Shown: positions 27,835-36,148, counted from the first letter of the stretch. The stretch is DNA of 64,000 nucleotides from Fretibacter rubidus (GCF_041429785.1 NZ_CP163423.1:1302001-1366000), one strand, 5' to 3'. Notes: generated by a model not told the origin, from the letters alone. Program-made: numbers and translations.

Positions 27835-28067
27835 TGCCAACAGTTTTGCGATGGAAAGGGTATAAATTCTTCTTCTATTCTGATGAAGAAGATAGGCCGC
27901 ATATCCATATTATAAAACAAAATGCGCAGGCTAAATATTGGTTAAACGATGTGGAATTTGTGAAGGCAGAAGGCTTTTCACAAAAAGAGTTAAATGTGCT
28001 ATTTAAGAAGGTAGCAGAGGAACAAGATTTGTTTTTGGAAAGATGGAATGACTATTTCAACGCTTGA
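27834..28067 (+). CDS. DUF4160 protein (possible toxin-antitoxin-like module, first gene)
   Basis: A 77-residue protein that reads PTVLRWKGYKFFFYSDEE and RPHIHIIKQNAQAKYWL, the core of DUF4160. The ATG overlaps the pccB stop by one base (TAATG). The following ORF is a DUF2442 protein overlapping by 20 nt; this pair is widely encoded together and has been suspected to be a toxin-antitoxin-like unit, which is not proven. The base composition is clearly AT-richer than pccB and pccA, consistent with acquisition. Confidence 0.82.
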   Translation: MPTVLRWKGYKFFFYSDEEDRPHIHIIKQNAQAKYWLNDVEFVKAEGFSQKELNVLFKKVAEEQDLFLERWNDYFNA

Positions 28068-28341
28068 AATCGATGATGAGAGTTTGAAAATCGAAAGCGT
28101 GTCTTTCGATGCTTATTACTTTCATTTTCATCTGAAAGATGGACGCATATTAAGTGCGCCTATTTGGTGGTATCCACGACTTTTTAAAGCGTCGGTAAAG
28201 CAGCGTAATGCCTGGGCAATCCTCCCCTTTGGGGACGGCATAGAATGGGACGAAATCGACGAACATATTAGCGCGAGGGGTATTTTAATGGGTAAATCCG
28301 CGCCGGGAGCCGTAGCGCCTGCCATGGACGCCGCGGAGTAG
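28048..28341 (+). CDS. DUF2442 protein (partner of DUF4160)
   Basis: The 97-residue product has FDAYYFHFHLKDGRILSAPI and a run ending in WDEIDEHISARGILMGK, typical of DUF2442. It overlaps the DUF4160 gene by 20 nt and is probably co-translated with it. The last dozen residues (APGAVAPAMDAAE) are unlike the family and GC-rich, so the original 3' end may have been altered when the segment joined its present neighbour. Confidence 0.82.
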   Translation: MTISTLEIDDESLKIESVSFDAYYFHFHLKDGRILSAPIWWYPRLFKASVKQRNAWAILPFGDGIEWDEIDEHISARGILMGKSAPGAVAPAMDAAE

Positions 28342-28369
28342 GGTGCGTGACGTGATTGTATGGCTGGGG

Positions 28370-28420
28370 GATAAGCAAATGAGTAATCCGTGGAAGAAAC
28401 ATGGGAATTTACCGTTGTGA
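28370..28420 (+). pseudogene. Relic of a diverged pccB 3' end
   Basis: Seventeen codons read DKQMSNPWKKHGNLPL and a stop, against [16 protein letters not shown] and stop at the end of pccB (27784-27834). 14 of 16 residues match, whereas 14 of 51 bases differ, mostly at third codon positions. Upstream sequence is not recognisably pccB. It is therefore a homologous tail from a different, diverged pccB copy, not a recent duplication. It marks one edge of the DUF4160-DUF2442 pair. Confidence 0.8.
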
Positions 28421-28448
28421 TACTGACATCATCGCACAATTCCGCTTA

Positions 28449-28530
28449 CCCCGTCGAAAGACGGGGCCCATCACCCAAACCTCTCCGCACATCGCAAATG
28501 CAGGAGATGGATCCCGTCTTTCCACGGGAT
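28449..28530. repeat. Compact palindromic element with three hairpins
   Basis: CCCCGTC-GAAA-GACGGGG (28449-28466), TCTCC...GGAGA around 28482-28506, and ATCCCGT-CTTTCC-ACGGGAT (28511-28530) are perfect stems. The layout resembles REP-like intergenic elements (GGATCCCG...CGGGATGA) found scattered in alphaproteobacterial genomes. No second copy was seen in this window. Confidence 0.65.
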
Positions 28531-28562
28531 GAGTGGGGTGTAGTGGTGTGGACAAAACTTGA

Positions 28563-29051
28563 ATGTTTGCGACTTTAGACATGGGAGCATTAAAAAATTT
28601 CTTTTCGCGTTTAAAAAGTCAGAAACTTGAAATAGTTCTTTCTAAGCACGACAAATCAAAAACAGAGAACGTTATCGAGACGATACGTCGGATGGAGACA
28701 AACACAAGCTTATATGCGGCGGGGGCCTTCGCCCCGCTTCTCGTTCTTCTAAATCAATTAGAATTTTTGAGAAATCAAAATTCCGATTTAGTTCGGTGGG
28801 TTGCGCTAGCAGCCATGTTATTTCTTGCATTTTCTGGGATTGCCCTAGTGCTATACCGCGCCTTTTATATTAATCTAAAACGGACCCAAGTTGAATTATT
28901 TTTGGCAGGAATGCCGCCCGTGGATAATTTGACTCTTACTGCACTGAACACACCTCGGTGGAATATAGTAAATGTGTTTGCCTTCATTTTCATGCCATTC
29001 GGCTGGCTACTAATTGGATTAATGTCGTTAATCCTACTCCTTGGAAACTAA
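28563..29051 (+). CDS. Hypothetical membrane protein in the pccB-pccA insert
   Basis: A 162-residue protein with a charged N-terminal region rich in Lys and three hydrophobic segments: around residues 50-62 (AAGAFAPLLVLL), 78-98 (RWVALAAMLFLAFSGIALVLY) and 137-160 (NVFAFIFMPFGWLLIGLMSLILLL). I do not recognise a family. AT content and codon use differ from the carboxylase genes on both sides. The start could also be the ATG six codons later. The next gene overlaps or abuts its stop. Confidence 0.62.
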   Translation: MFATLDMGALKNFFSRLKSQKLEIVLSKHDKSKTENVIETIRRMETNTSLYAAGAFAPLLVLLNQLEFLRNQNSDLVRWVALAAMLFLAFSGIALVLYRAFYINLKRTQVELFLAGMPPVDNLTLTALNTPRWNIVNVFAFIFMPFGWLLIGLMSLILLLGN

Positions 29052-29052
29052 A

Positions 29053-29463
29053 ATGATGAAAAAAATCTTGATGCCAATTTCTCTGACATTGATTGCTTGC
29101 AGCCCTAATTCAAACCAAGAAACTATAGCGGAAAAGTCACAGCGAGTAGAAAAAGATAAAATTACCTATACGGGAAGTTTTTCAGTGCCAGCAGATGCGA
29201 GGGCTAAATATGTGGTTGTTGGTGAAGTAGTTGTGAATGCTAAAGGTTACGCTGCAATTACAACGGAGCGGCAAGGTCCTTCGGGGACAAGTTACACAAC
29301 ACGTGAAGTGGATTGCAGTAGAATGCTTGTAAGATATACTGCTGATGCAGATACTCTTGAAGAAGCAAGTTTGCAAAATTTCGACAGTGAGTTTGGCCCT
29401 TTGGTTGCTGGTTCAAGCACCGATACTGCAGCGCGTTATGCCTGCAATATAGTTGGAAAATAA
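29053..29463 (+). CDS. Small predicted lipoprotein in the pccB-pccA insert
   Basis: About 136 residues; begins MMKKILMPISLTLIACSPNS with a lipobox ending in IAC, so the mature protein starts at that cysteine. The rest is a polar domain (YTGSFSVPADARAKYVVVGE ... GPSGTSYTTREVDCSRM) with two further cysteines near residues 95 and 132. No family recognised. It sits 3 nt before pccA and 1 nt after the stop of the preceding membrane-protein gene, so transcription from pccB through the insert to pccA is possible. Confidence 0.68.
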   Translation: MMKKILMPISLTLIACSPNSNQETIAEKSQRVEKDKITYTGSFSVPADARAKYVVVGEVVVNAKGYAAITTERQGPSGTSYTTREVDCSRMLVRYTADADTLEEASLQNFDSEFGPLVAGSSTDTAARYACNIVGK

Positions 29464-29465
29464 TA

Positions 29466-31517
29466 ATGATAAAAAAACTACTCATAGCAAACCGTGGTGA
29501 AATTGCTTGCCGCGTTATCAAAACCGCCCGCAAGATGGGTATTAAGACCGTGGCGGTGTATTCCGATGCAGACCGCAATGCGCTGCATGTTGAGGTGGCG
29601 GATGAGGCTGTGCATATTGGCGCGCCTGCGGCGTCCGAGTCTTATTTGGTGATGGATAAGATCATTGACGCTATCGAGAGTACGGGCGCGGACGCTGTGC
29701 ATCCGGGTTATGGTTTCCTCTCGGAAAATCCTGAATTTGCGAAGCTGCTGGATAAAAAGGGCATTACGTTTATCGGCCCAAACCCGCACGCGATTGTGTC
29801 GATGGGCGATAAGATCACCTCTAAAAAACTCGCGCAAGAGGCGGGCGTGTCTTGCGTACCGGGACATATGGGCCTGATTGAGGACGCAGATGAAGCCGTG
29901 AAAATCTCGCAAAAGGTCGGCTATCCCGTGATGATTAAGGCGTCGGCGGGCGGCGGCGGGAAGGGGATGCGCATCGCCTATAATGACGAGGAAGCGCGCG
30001 AAGGCTTTCAAAGCTCTAAGAACGAAGCCGCCAATAGCTTTGGTGATGACCGTATCTTTATCGAAAAATTTGTCGAAGAACCGCGCCACATCGAAATCCA
30101 AGTGCTGGGCGATAAGCATGGCAATGTGATTTACCTCGGCGAGCGCGAATGCTCGATTCAACGCCGCAATCAAAAAGTGATCGAAGAAGCCCCGTCACCG
30201 TTCCTTGACGAGAAAACCCGTCAAGCCATGGGTGCAGAATCTGTGGCGCTTGCGAAAGCCGTGCAATACGACTCTGCGGGCACGGTGGAATTCATCGTCG
30301 ATAAGGACAAGAACTTTTACTTCCTAGAGATGAACACGCGCTTGCAGGTCGAGCATCCTGTTACCGAGCTTATCACGGGCGTCGATCTAGTTGAGCAGAT
30401 GATAAAATCCGCGCAGGGCGAAACACTGTCGATTAAACAAAAAGACGTGACGCTCAACGGTTGGGCCATTGAGAGCCGTATTTACGCCGAAGATCCGTTT
30501 CGTAATTTCCTGCCCTCCATTGGCCGCCTTGTGCGCTACCGCCCACCGTCCGAGGGGACACTGCCAAATGGTGCGATCATTCGTAACGACACAGGCGTGT
30601 TTGAGGGCGGCGAAATATCAATGTATTACGACCCAATGATCGCAAAGCTGTGCACATGGGGCGAAGACCGCGCGACGGCAATCGGCACGATGAAAGACGC
30701 GCTCGATACGTTCGAGCTTGACGGCATTGGGCATAACATTCCGTTCCTCCAAGCCGTCTATGACCATGACCGGTTTGAGCGCGGCGACATTACAACGGCT
30801 TTCATTGCCGACGAATATCCCGACGGGTTTGAGGGCGCGAGCGTGAACAAAGGTCATGTCCGCAAAATCGCGGCGATTTGCGCGCTGATGCATGATATAT
30901 CAGAACACCGCGCGGCGGATATTTCGGGCGCGCTGCCTAACCACGAACGCCATATCCCCGATGTTTGGGCCGTGGATGTGCGCGCGACCGAGTCTGATGC
31001 AGAGGTCGAGCCGATGCACTACAGCGCCGACATTAACGGCGATAGCGGCCTGCGGACTATCGTCATGGATGACGGCACAGACAAGGCCGCGCTGGAGATG
31101 GAAGTCACCACAGCTTGGGCGCCGGGCCATGCGCTCGTGCGGGCCTTTGTTGATAATGCGCCGTTTAACTTTCGCGCAGAGAGATGCGCAGAGGGCTTTC
31201 GCGTCTGGCACAGAGGCTGCGCCTATAAGGTCGCCGTCCGCAGCCCACGCGCCGCAGAGCTCGCCAAGTTGATGCCTGTGAAGCTACCGCCTGACACCTC
31301 CAACATGCTGCTTTGTCCGATGCCGGGCGTGATCGTCAAAATGCTGGTGGCCGAAGGCGATACAGTCGAAGACGGCCAAGCCCTAGCCGTTGTCGAGGCC
31401 ATGAAAATGGAAAACACACTACGGGCAGAAAAGCGCGCGGTCGTGGCAAAAATTCACTGCGAAGCGGGCGATAACCTCGCCGTGGACGAGGTGATTATGG
31501 ATTTCTCGCTAGGCTAG
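29466..31517 (+). CDS. pccA: Propionyl-CoA carboxylase alpha subunit (biotin carboxylase plus biotin carrier)
   Basis: This 683-residue subunit carries the ATP-grasp biotin carboxylase (LLIANRGEIACRVIKTARKMG; KASAGGGGKGMRIAY; EFIVDKDKNFYFLEMNTRLQVEHPVTE) and a C-terminal biotinyl domain with the biotin lysine in VVEAMKMENTL. It carboxylates biotin and works with PccB. The gene is separated from pccB by a 1.6 kb insert, an unusual arrangement. Its last 23 nt overlap, in antisense, the end of the sterol-desaturase-like gene. Confidence 0.96.
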   Translation: MIKKLLIANRGEIACRVIKTARKMGIKTVAVYSDADRNALHVEVADEAVHIGAPAASESYLVMDKIIDAIESTGADAVHPGYGFLSENPEFAKLLDKKGITFIGPNPHAIVSMGDKITSKKLAQEAGVSCVPGHMGLIEDADEAVKISQKVGYPVMIKASAGGGGKGMRIAYNDEEAREGFQSSKNEAANSFGDDRIFIEKFVEEPRHIEIQVLGDKHGNVIYLGERECSIQRRNQKVIEEAPSPFLDEKTRQAMGAESVALAKAVQYDSAGTVEFIVDKDKNFYFLEMNTRLQVEHPVTELITGVDLVEQMIKSAQGETLSIKQKDVTLNGWAIESRIYAEDPFRNFLPSIGRLVRYRPPSEGTLPNGAIIRNDTGVFEGGEISMYYDPMIAKLCTWGEDRATAIGTMKDALDTFELDGIGHNIPFLQAVYDHDRFERGDITTAFIADEYPDGFEGASVNKGHVRKIAAICALMHDISEHRAADISGALPNHERHIPDVWAVDVRATESDAEVEPMHYSADINGDSGLRTIVMDDGTDKAALEMEVTTAWAPGHALVRAFVDNAPFNFRAERCAEGFRVWHRGCAYKVAVRSPRAAELAKLMPVKLPPDTSNMLLCPMPGVIVKMLVAEGDTVEDGQALAVVEAMKMENTLRAEKRAVVAKIHCEAGDNLAVDEVIMDFSLG

Positions 31518-32349
31518 CGGATTTTTTAGGCAGGCGGCGCTTCACCGCGTCAAGGGCGTAGACGAAGGGATAGGCTTGCCCGCGCAGGAAATCCGTGGGG
31601 GCGTCGGACACACCCGTCGGCGCGTCGCAATGACCCGGATTATAATGGGTGCCAAACATCACGTCCCAGACGGGGAACATATCGCAGAGGTTCTTGCCAT
31701 AGGCTTCGGGCACATCGGCGTGATGCCAACGGTGATAATTGGGCGAGGCTAAAACTTTGGCAAAACGCCCAAAGCCCCATCCCAATTGGCAGTGAATGAA
31801 TTTGGAATACCATCCGCGCACAGCCCCCGCGACAGCGACGATTTCAGGCGGCAAGAAGAACACGCCCAGAATGACGATATAGACAATCTTCATCTGCACA
31901 AATTCAAGAACATGGACGCGGTAACTGGTCGTCCATGTCATATGCTCATCGCTATGATGCAGGGCATGCAGCCCCCAAAACAGCTTTGTATGCAGCAATC
32001 TATGCGACCAATAATTGTTAAAATCCAATAGGACAAGGACAATGATGAAAGCGAGCGTTGTCGGCAGGGCGCTCCAGGCGTCAGGATTAATATGCGGCAG
32101 GCCAAGCGTTTCAAACACGGCATTGGACGCCGTGCTAATCCCGCCGAAATAAACGGCCATGATTACGGCGTTAAACAAGATGAGCCACAGGTTTTGCAGC
32201 GCAGATAACGCCGTGCCGCGACTAAGGCGCAATGCTTTGGTGCCGCGAACGATAATGAAGAGAGCTCCAAACAGGACAACGGCCAGAAGCGGTGTCGTAT
32301 AAACCCGCTGCAACACTCCGATAAAATCAATGCGCTCATCCATGAGCAA
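31495..32349 (-). CDS. Sterol desaturase / fatty acid hydroxylase family protein (copy 2)
   Basis: The 284-residue membrane enzyme has the histidine boxes HRLLHTKLFWGLHALHHSDEH and NYHRWHHADVPE, four hydrophobic stretches (e.g. AVVLFGALFIIVRG, WLILFNAVIMAVYFGG) and an N-terminal MLMDERIDFIGVL. It belongs to the fatty-acid hydroxylase superfamily, substrate unknown, and is only distantly like the copy at 16.4 kb. It converges with pccA, with 23 nt overlap. Confidence 0.88.
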   Translation of the reverse strand: MLMDERIDFIGVLQRVYTTPLLAVVLFGALFIIVRGTKALRLSRGTALSALQNLWLILFNAVIMAVYFGGISTASNAVFETLGLPHINPDAWSALPTTLAFIIVLVLLDFNNYWSHRLLHTKLFWGLHALHHSDEHMTWTTSYRVHVLEFVQMKIVYIVILGVFFLPPEIVAVAGAVRGWYSKFIHCQLGWGFGRFAKVLASPNYHRWHHADVPEAYGKNLCDMFPVWDVMFGTHYNPGHCDAPTGVSDAPTDFLRGQAYPFVYALDAVKRRLPKKSASLARNP

Positions 32350-32469
32350 ATCTTAGCCGAACAAGGCTAAATCATTGTTTAGGGACGTGGTTAACCTCTA
32401 TTTAGATTTGCATAGCGGCTGCGCGAATTGGACTATAGGAATCTCCGCGCTTTTTGTTACAAGGCGGTG

Positions 32470-33441
32470 ATGACAGCACTGAACAATACCCCGCCTTTCA
32501 CACCGCCCTTATGGATGCGAAGCGCCATGGCGCAGACGATTTTGGCGTCACAGAAATTTCGGAAATCCGGCACGCACGCGATGGACGCGGCGGCGGTTGA
32601 TCATGTGCTGGATTGTGGGGGTGGTGTACGGCTGCGAGGGGCTTATTCAAAGCACCCCGATAATAAAGGCCTGATAATCCTGTTCCACGGTTGGGAAGGG
32701 TCCCAAGACAGCACCTATGTCGTGTCCCATGCGCGGTTCATGTTTGAGCGCGGCTACAGCGTTTTTCGCCTGAATTACCGTGACCATGGGGACAGCCATG
32801 ATCTGAACGAAGGCCTGTTTCACTCTGCGTTATTTGAGGAAGTTTGGGGCGCGGTGATGGCGATTATGCCCTTGGCTGACGGGGCGCCAGTATCCATTAT
32901 TGGGTTCTCTCTGGGTGGTAATTTTGCCCTGCGTGTGGCGCGGCGTAGCATTACAGAGCCTCTAGGGGAGCTTTCAAACATCTTTGCGATTAGCCCCGTG
33001 ATAGACCCGTTAAATGCGGCCCCGATGGTTGATGTAAATCCGCTTATCCGTCGTTATTTCATCAAAAAATGGACGACCAGCCTGTTTAAGAAGCAAACCG
33101 CTTTTCCGCATCTTTATGATTTTGGCGACCTTGGCGTAATCAAGTCTGTGGGTGAAATGTCGGAACGGTTTATCACGACCCACACGCAATTTGCGTCTGA
33201 AGCCGATTATTTCAATGCCTATCGTATCTGGCCTGATGATTTAAAGGGTAGCACTGTGCCCACCCATATCATCATGGCGGCGGACGATCCTGTTCTGCCC
33301 GCCGGAGACGTGCTGGCGCTGAATCTGCCGGATAATACGGCCTTGCATTATTTGCCGCATGGGGGGCATAACGGTTTTTTTGAAAGCCTGCGCGGCCCAA
33401 CATGGTATGACCGTTTTGTCGCGCGTGTATTGGGGACTTAG
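32470..33441 (+). CDS. YheT-like alpha/beta hydrolase
   Basis: About 323 residues. Key elements are the LILFHGWEGSQDSTY oxyanion loop, the nucleophile elbow GFSLGGNFALR and the catalytic His in LPHGGHNGFFES, with the AADDPVLPAGDV aspartate region before it. The family (YheT, ABHD1/3-like) hydrolyses esters or thioesters, exact substrate unknown. Frame starts at TTG 32428; ATG at 32470 with AAGGCGG upstream is preferred. The stop directly abuts the start of the DUF1499 gene (TAGATG), suggesting an operon. Confidence 0.87.
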   Translation: MTALNNTPPFTPPLWMRSAMAQTILASQKFRKSGTHAMDAAAVDHVLDCGGGVRLRGAYSKHPDNKGLIILFHGWEGSQDSTYVVSHARFMFERGYSVFRLNYRDHGDSHDLNEGLFHSALFEEVWGAVMAIMPLADGAPVSIIGFSLGGNFALRVARRSITEPLGELSNIFAISPVIDPLNAAPMVDVNPLIRRYFIKKWTTSLFKKQTAFPHLYDFGDLGVIKSVGEMSERFITTHTQFASEADYFNAYRIWPDDLKGSTVPTHIIMAADDPVLPAGDVLALNLPDNTALHYLPHGGHNGFFESLRGPTWYDRFVARVLGT

Positions 33442-33888
33442 ATGAACCTTATCGAAATTTTATTCTGGGTGGTTGTTATTGTGTCTGTGACGTTTTTCTT
33501 ACTAGGCCTGAAATCGCAAAAGGGAAAACCCAAAGGCCTGGTCGACGGGCAATTGGCCGATTGCGGCGCTGCCCCCAATTGCGTGTCCAGCGAAGCCGAC
33601 ACTCAACCTGAAAAAGTTGTCCCGCCGCTACGCTGCACCATGGCCGAGGCCAAAGCTGCCGTTCAGGCAACGGGCGGCATAATCACCACCGACTCTGATG
33701 ACTATGTCTCTGCGACCTACATGTCAAAGCTGTTCAAATTTGTGGACGATGTGGAATTACGTAAAGACGGTGACGTGGTGCAAATCCGTTCCAGCTCTCG
33801 CGTGGGCTATTCTGATCGCGGGATGAACCGCAAACGCGTGGCCGCAATTCGCGCGCAACTCGGTGCAAATCTACCGCCCGAAGTTTAA
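33442..33888 (+). CDS. DUF1499 protein
   Basis: The 148-residue product has an N-terminal membrane segment (ILFWVVVIVSVTFFLLG) and the DUF1499 core: CGAAPNCVSSEADTQ, and IRSSSRVGYSDRGMNRKRVAAIRAQL. The family is common in proteobacteria and plant plastids; function unclear. It begins immediately after the hydrolase stop, so translation is likely coupled. Confidence 0.88.
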   Translation: MNLIEILFWVVVIVSVTFFLLGLKSQKGKPKGLVDGQLADCGAAPNCVSSEADTQPEKVVPPLRCTMAEAKAAVQATGGIITTDSDDYVSATYMSKLFKFVDDVELRKDGDVVQIRSSSRVGYSDRGMNRKRVAAIRAQLGANLPPEV

Positions 33889-33969
33889 GAGAAAAAATCA
33901 ATCGACATCGCCCGCGCCTCCGTAATCATTGTGTGAAGCGCTTTTGCTGCCCCTAACAAAGAGTATTCC

Positions 33970-34539
33970 ATGCCGTCACGCTATAATGAGCCGCCCCGTA
34001 AAATCGATCATGAGAAAGTCAAAGGCCTGGTGACAGAGCTTTTAGCAGCGCTCGGCGAAGACCCTGACCGTGAGGGCCTGAAAGAAACGCCGCGCCGTAT
34101 TGCCAATTTCTGGCGTGATTTTATTGAATATGACGCGGGCAAGCTCGACACAACATTCCAAGCCGTAAAGCATAATCAAATGGTGGCGGTAACGGGGATG
34201 CGCGTGTGGTCCATGTGCGAACACCATATGTTGCCATTTTGGTGTGATGTCTCAATCGCTTATATCGCCGATGATAAAGTGCTGGGCTTATCCAAATTCG
34301 CGCGGATTGCGCATAAACACGCGCATAAATTAACACTGCAAGAACAACTGGTCTCTGACATTGCCAATCACGTCAAAGTCATCCTCGGCACGGATGATGT
34401 CGCCGTTATGGCCAAAGGCGAACACCTCTGCATGACCATGCGCGGCATACAGACCCCGCATAGAATGATAAGCTCTGCGTTATCAGGGCAATTTCATCAG
34501 GCAGAGCAAAGGGCGGAGTTTTTACGCTTGGTGGATTAG
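33970..34539 (+). CDS. folE: GTP cyclohydrolase I
   Basis: This 189-residue enzyme converts GTP to 7,8-dihydroneopterin triphosphate, first step of folate synthesis. Zinc ligands are in SMCEHHMLPF and the later GEHLCMTMRGIQTPH; the segments REGLKETPRRIANFW, LGLSKFARI and LTLQEQLVSDIANHV match the family closely. Length is typical. It converges with the alanine-repeat gene at 19 nt. Confidence 0.97.
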   Translation: MPSRYNEPPRKIDHEKVKGLVTELLAALGEDPDREGLKETPRRIANFWRDFIEYDAGKLDTTFQAVKHNQMVAVTGMRVWSMCEHHMLPFWCDVSIAYIADDKVLGLSKFARIAHKHAHKLTLQEQLVSDIANHVKVILGTDDVAVMAKGEHLCMTMRGIQTPHRMISSALSGQFHQAEQRAEFLRLVD

Positions 34540-34558
34540 GGGTCAGAGGCGTAAAGTT

Positions 34559-36148
34559 TCAGCCAAATATTTTCATGACTAAACCAAGAAGTTGAGGCAT
34601 GGCGGCACTAACATAGGCAACAATACCAGCCCCAATGGCCATTTTTGCGCCCGTGCTAATGTCGCCATACGTTTTAGTGTCACGCACTCGGATGATTATC
34701 GCGCGGATAGCATTTTCTTTTTCACGCCGAATATTGTCTTGAGCAAGGCGCTCTAGGATTGTAGGCGTCGCTTTCTGATTAATTTCGTGTTCTTCATTAA
34801 TGTCGTCTTCAATGACAGTTTGGGCGTCTGGCATGAATAAGTCGTGCTCAATTGCAGCTTGAATGCTTTCATTGGCGGCATGGATAATTTCGGCGTTAGT
34901 TTCTGACTCTTGCGGGCCTGTGGCGCTTTTGTCTTTTGCGCTTAGCCCTACGTCTCCAATGACCAGATTGTTGTAAACCTCTATAAATTGGCCAATATCA
35001 TCGACGACTTCATTACCAAGGCGGTTAGGGTGATACTCATCACCGCTGGCACGTGCCCGCTCATCGGCGGCTTTCAGTTTTCGGATGCGATTGGCGGCAG
35101 GCCAAAGTTGCGCGACTTTCGCCTTACCAATATCCTCTGGCAAAGCACTTAGAGCATTATTGACGGGACGAGCGGCACGACCAAGGGCATTCTCGCCAAT
35201 GTCTTTCATGCCCAATGCCGCTTGGCGCAAGGCTTCATACCAATCGCGCTGCTCTGGTGTATTAGTCAATCCTGCACTTGTTTCTATAGTCGTGCGTGTA
35301 ATCTTGCCGTCGGCATTGATGCCAAATGTTTCTGCTGTGGTGTCCTGCTCCAACAAATTCTGCCGCGCACGGTAATCCTCAATCAGTTTCTTAATCGCCG
35401 CATTGACCTTGGCGGGGTCTTTGTAATCCTCCGGCGGGAAGGTGATGCGGCCATATTGGCCGTTTTCAGGATCAAGGCCGATTTCTATATCCTCAACAAA
35501 GGGGAGGGTGAAGGGGCGGTCTTGAATACCGCGCAGACGGTCTTCATACCACTCTGTCCAAACGCCCCAATCTTGGTCGAGGGAGAGGAGGTGGGTTTTA
35601 AGCCTGTTCCAGTCCCTTGTCAGCCTTTTGGGCATGTTTCCCCAAAGCGGCTGCAAAGCCAAATCTTGCGCGGAGTTTCCACGGTTGATAAAATCTCTAT
35701 CCACAGAACATGCAGCATATAAGGCAGCAGCAGAAGTAGCAACAAAAGCAGCATGAGCAGCAGCATTAGCAGCATCAGCAGCAGCATCAACATCAGCAGC
35801 ATCAACATCAGCAGTAGCAGCAGCATCAGCAGCAGCAAAAGTAGCATGAGCAGCATCAGCAGCATGAGCAGCATCACCAGCAGCAGCATAAGCAGCATTA
35901 GCAGCAGCAGGTCTTATCATCACAGCCGTGTTAGACCATTTGCCTGCTGACACGGCTGTAGCGATAGCCCATAAAGACGGGAAAATAATGTCATTTGGCG
36001 GAATCTTTTGTTTTTTGATGTGCAACAAAGACGCAAAACGCGGCACAGACCGCGACGCTGCGCGCGCGGCAAATACCAATATCACATCACGCGGCTGCGT
36101 TCTTAGCCACGTCTCTATCTCGTCCTGATTTTCAAATACCTCTTCCAT
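34559..36148 (-). CDS. Alanine-repeat protein of an uncharacterised alphaproteobacterial family
   Basis: The 529-residue protein has a folded N-terminal domain (about residues 1-75), an alanine-rich repeat segment (about residues 80-146: AANAAYAAAG, DAAHAADAAHA, DAADVDAAADAANAAAHAAF) of AAx or AAAx units, a block LALQPLWGNMPKRLTRDWNR ... WGVWTEWYEDRLRG, then long helical, charged regions and a C-terminal hydrophobic stretch (IGAGIVAYVSAAMPQLLGLVMKIF). The layout with a variable Ala linker before a WxVWxxWYxxRLxG motif is familiar from unannotated alphaproteobacterial proteins. The repeat is encoded almost only by GCT, unlike the GCG/GCC-rich genes around. No function can be assigned. Confidence 0.72.
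   Translation of the reverse strand: MEEVFENQDEIETWLRTQPRDVILVFAARAASRSVPRFASLLHIKKQKIPPNDIIFPSLWAIATAVSAGKWSNTAVMIRPAAANAAYAAAGDAAHAADAAHATFAAADAAATADVDAADVDAAADAANAAAHAAFVATSAAALYAACSVDRDFINRGNSAQDLALQPLWGNMPKRLTRDWNRLKTHLLSLDQDWGVWTEWYEDRLRGIQDRPFTLPFVEDIEIGLDPENGQYGRITFPPEDYKDPAKVNAAIKKLIEDYRARQNLLEQDTTAETFGINADGKITRTTIETSAGLTNTPEQRDWYEALRQAALGMKDIGENALGRAARPVNNALSALPEDIGKAKVAQLWPAANRIRKLKAADERARASGDEYHPNRLGNEVVDDIGQFIEVYNNLVIGDVGLSAKDKSATGPQESETNAEIIHAANESIQAAIEHDLFMPDAQTVIEDDINEEHEINQKATPTILERLAQDNIRREKENAIRAIIIRVRDTKTYGDISTGAKMAIGAGIVAYVSAAMPQLLGLVMKIFG
35711..35911. repeat. GCA/GCT trinucleotide microsatellite inside the alanine-repeat gene
   Basis: About 200 bp of gcagcatcagcagcagcat-like units on the plus strand (GCT/GCTGAT/GCTCAT in coding orientation) with interruptions. 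Because the unit is 3 nt (often 9-12 nt longer period), length changes would preserve the reading frame. Confidence 0.85.

Noticed and set aside
27784-28420. Recent tandem duplication of the pccB end
   Set aside because: Fourteen mostly synonymous differences in 51 bases mean the copies diverged long before they came together.
28390-28578. 62-codon plus frame over the palindromic element
   Set aside because: Spans the pccB relic tail and three hairpins in another frame; no similarity or start signal.
35711-35911. CRISPR-like repeat array
   Set aside because: Units are trinucleotide based, without spacers of constant size or palindromic repeats, and inside a coding frame.
35620-35950. Leu-rich (minus, 35620-35898) and Ser/Ile-rich (plus, 35753-35950) frames over the alanine repeat
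   Set aside because: They are alternate-frame readings of the GCA microsatellite inside the longer alanine-repeat gene; extreme composition and no ribosome site.
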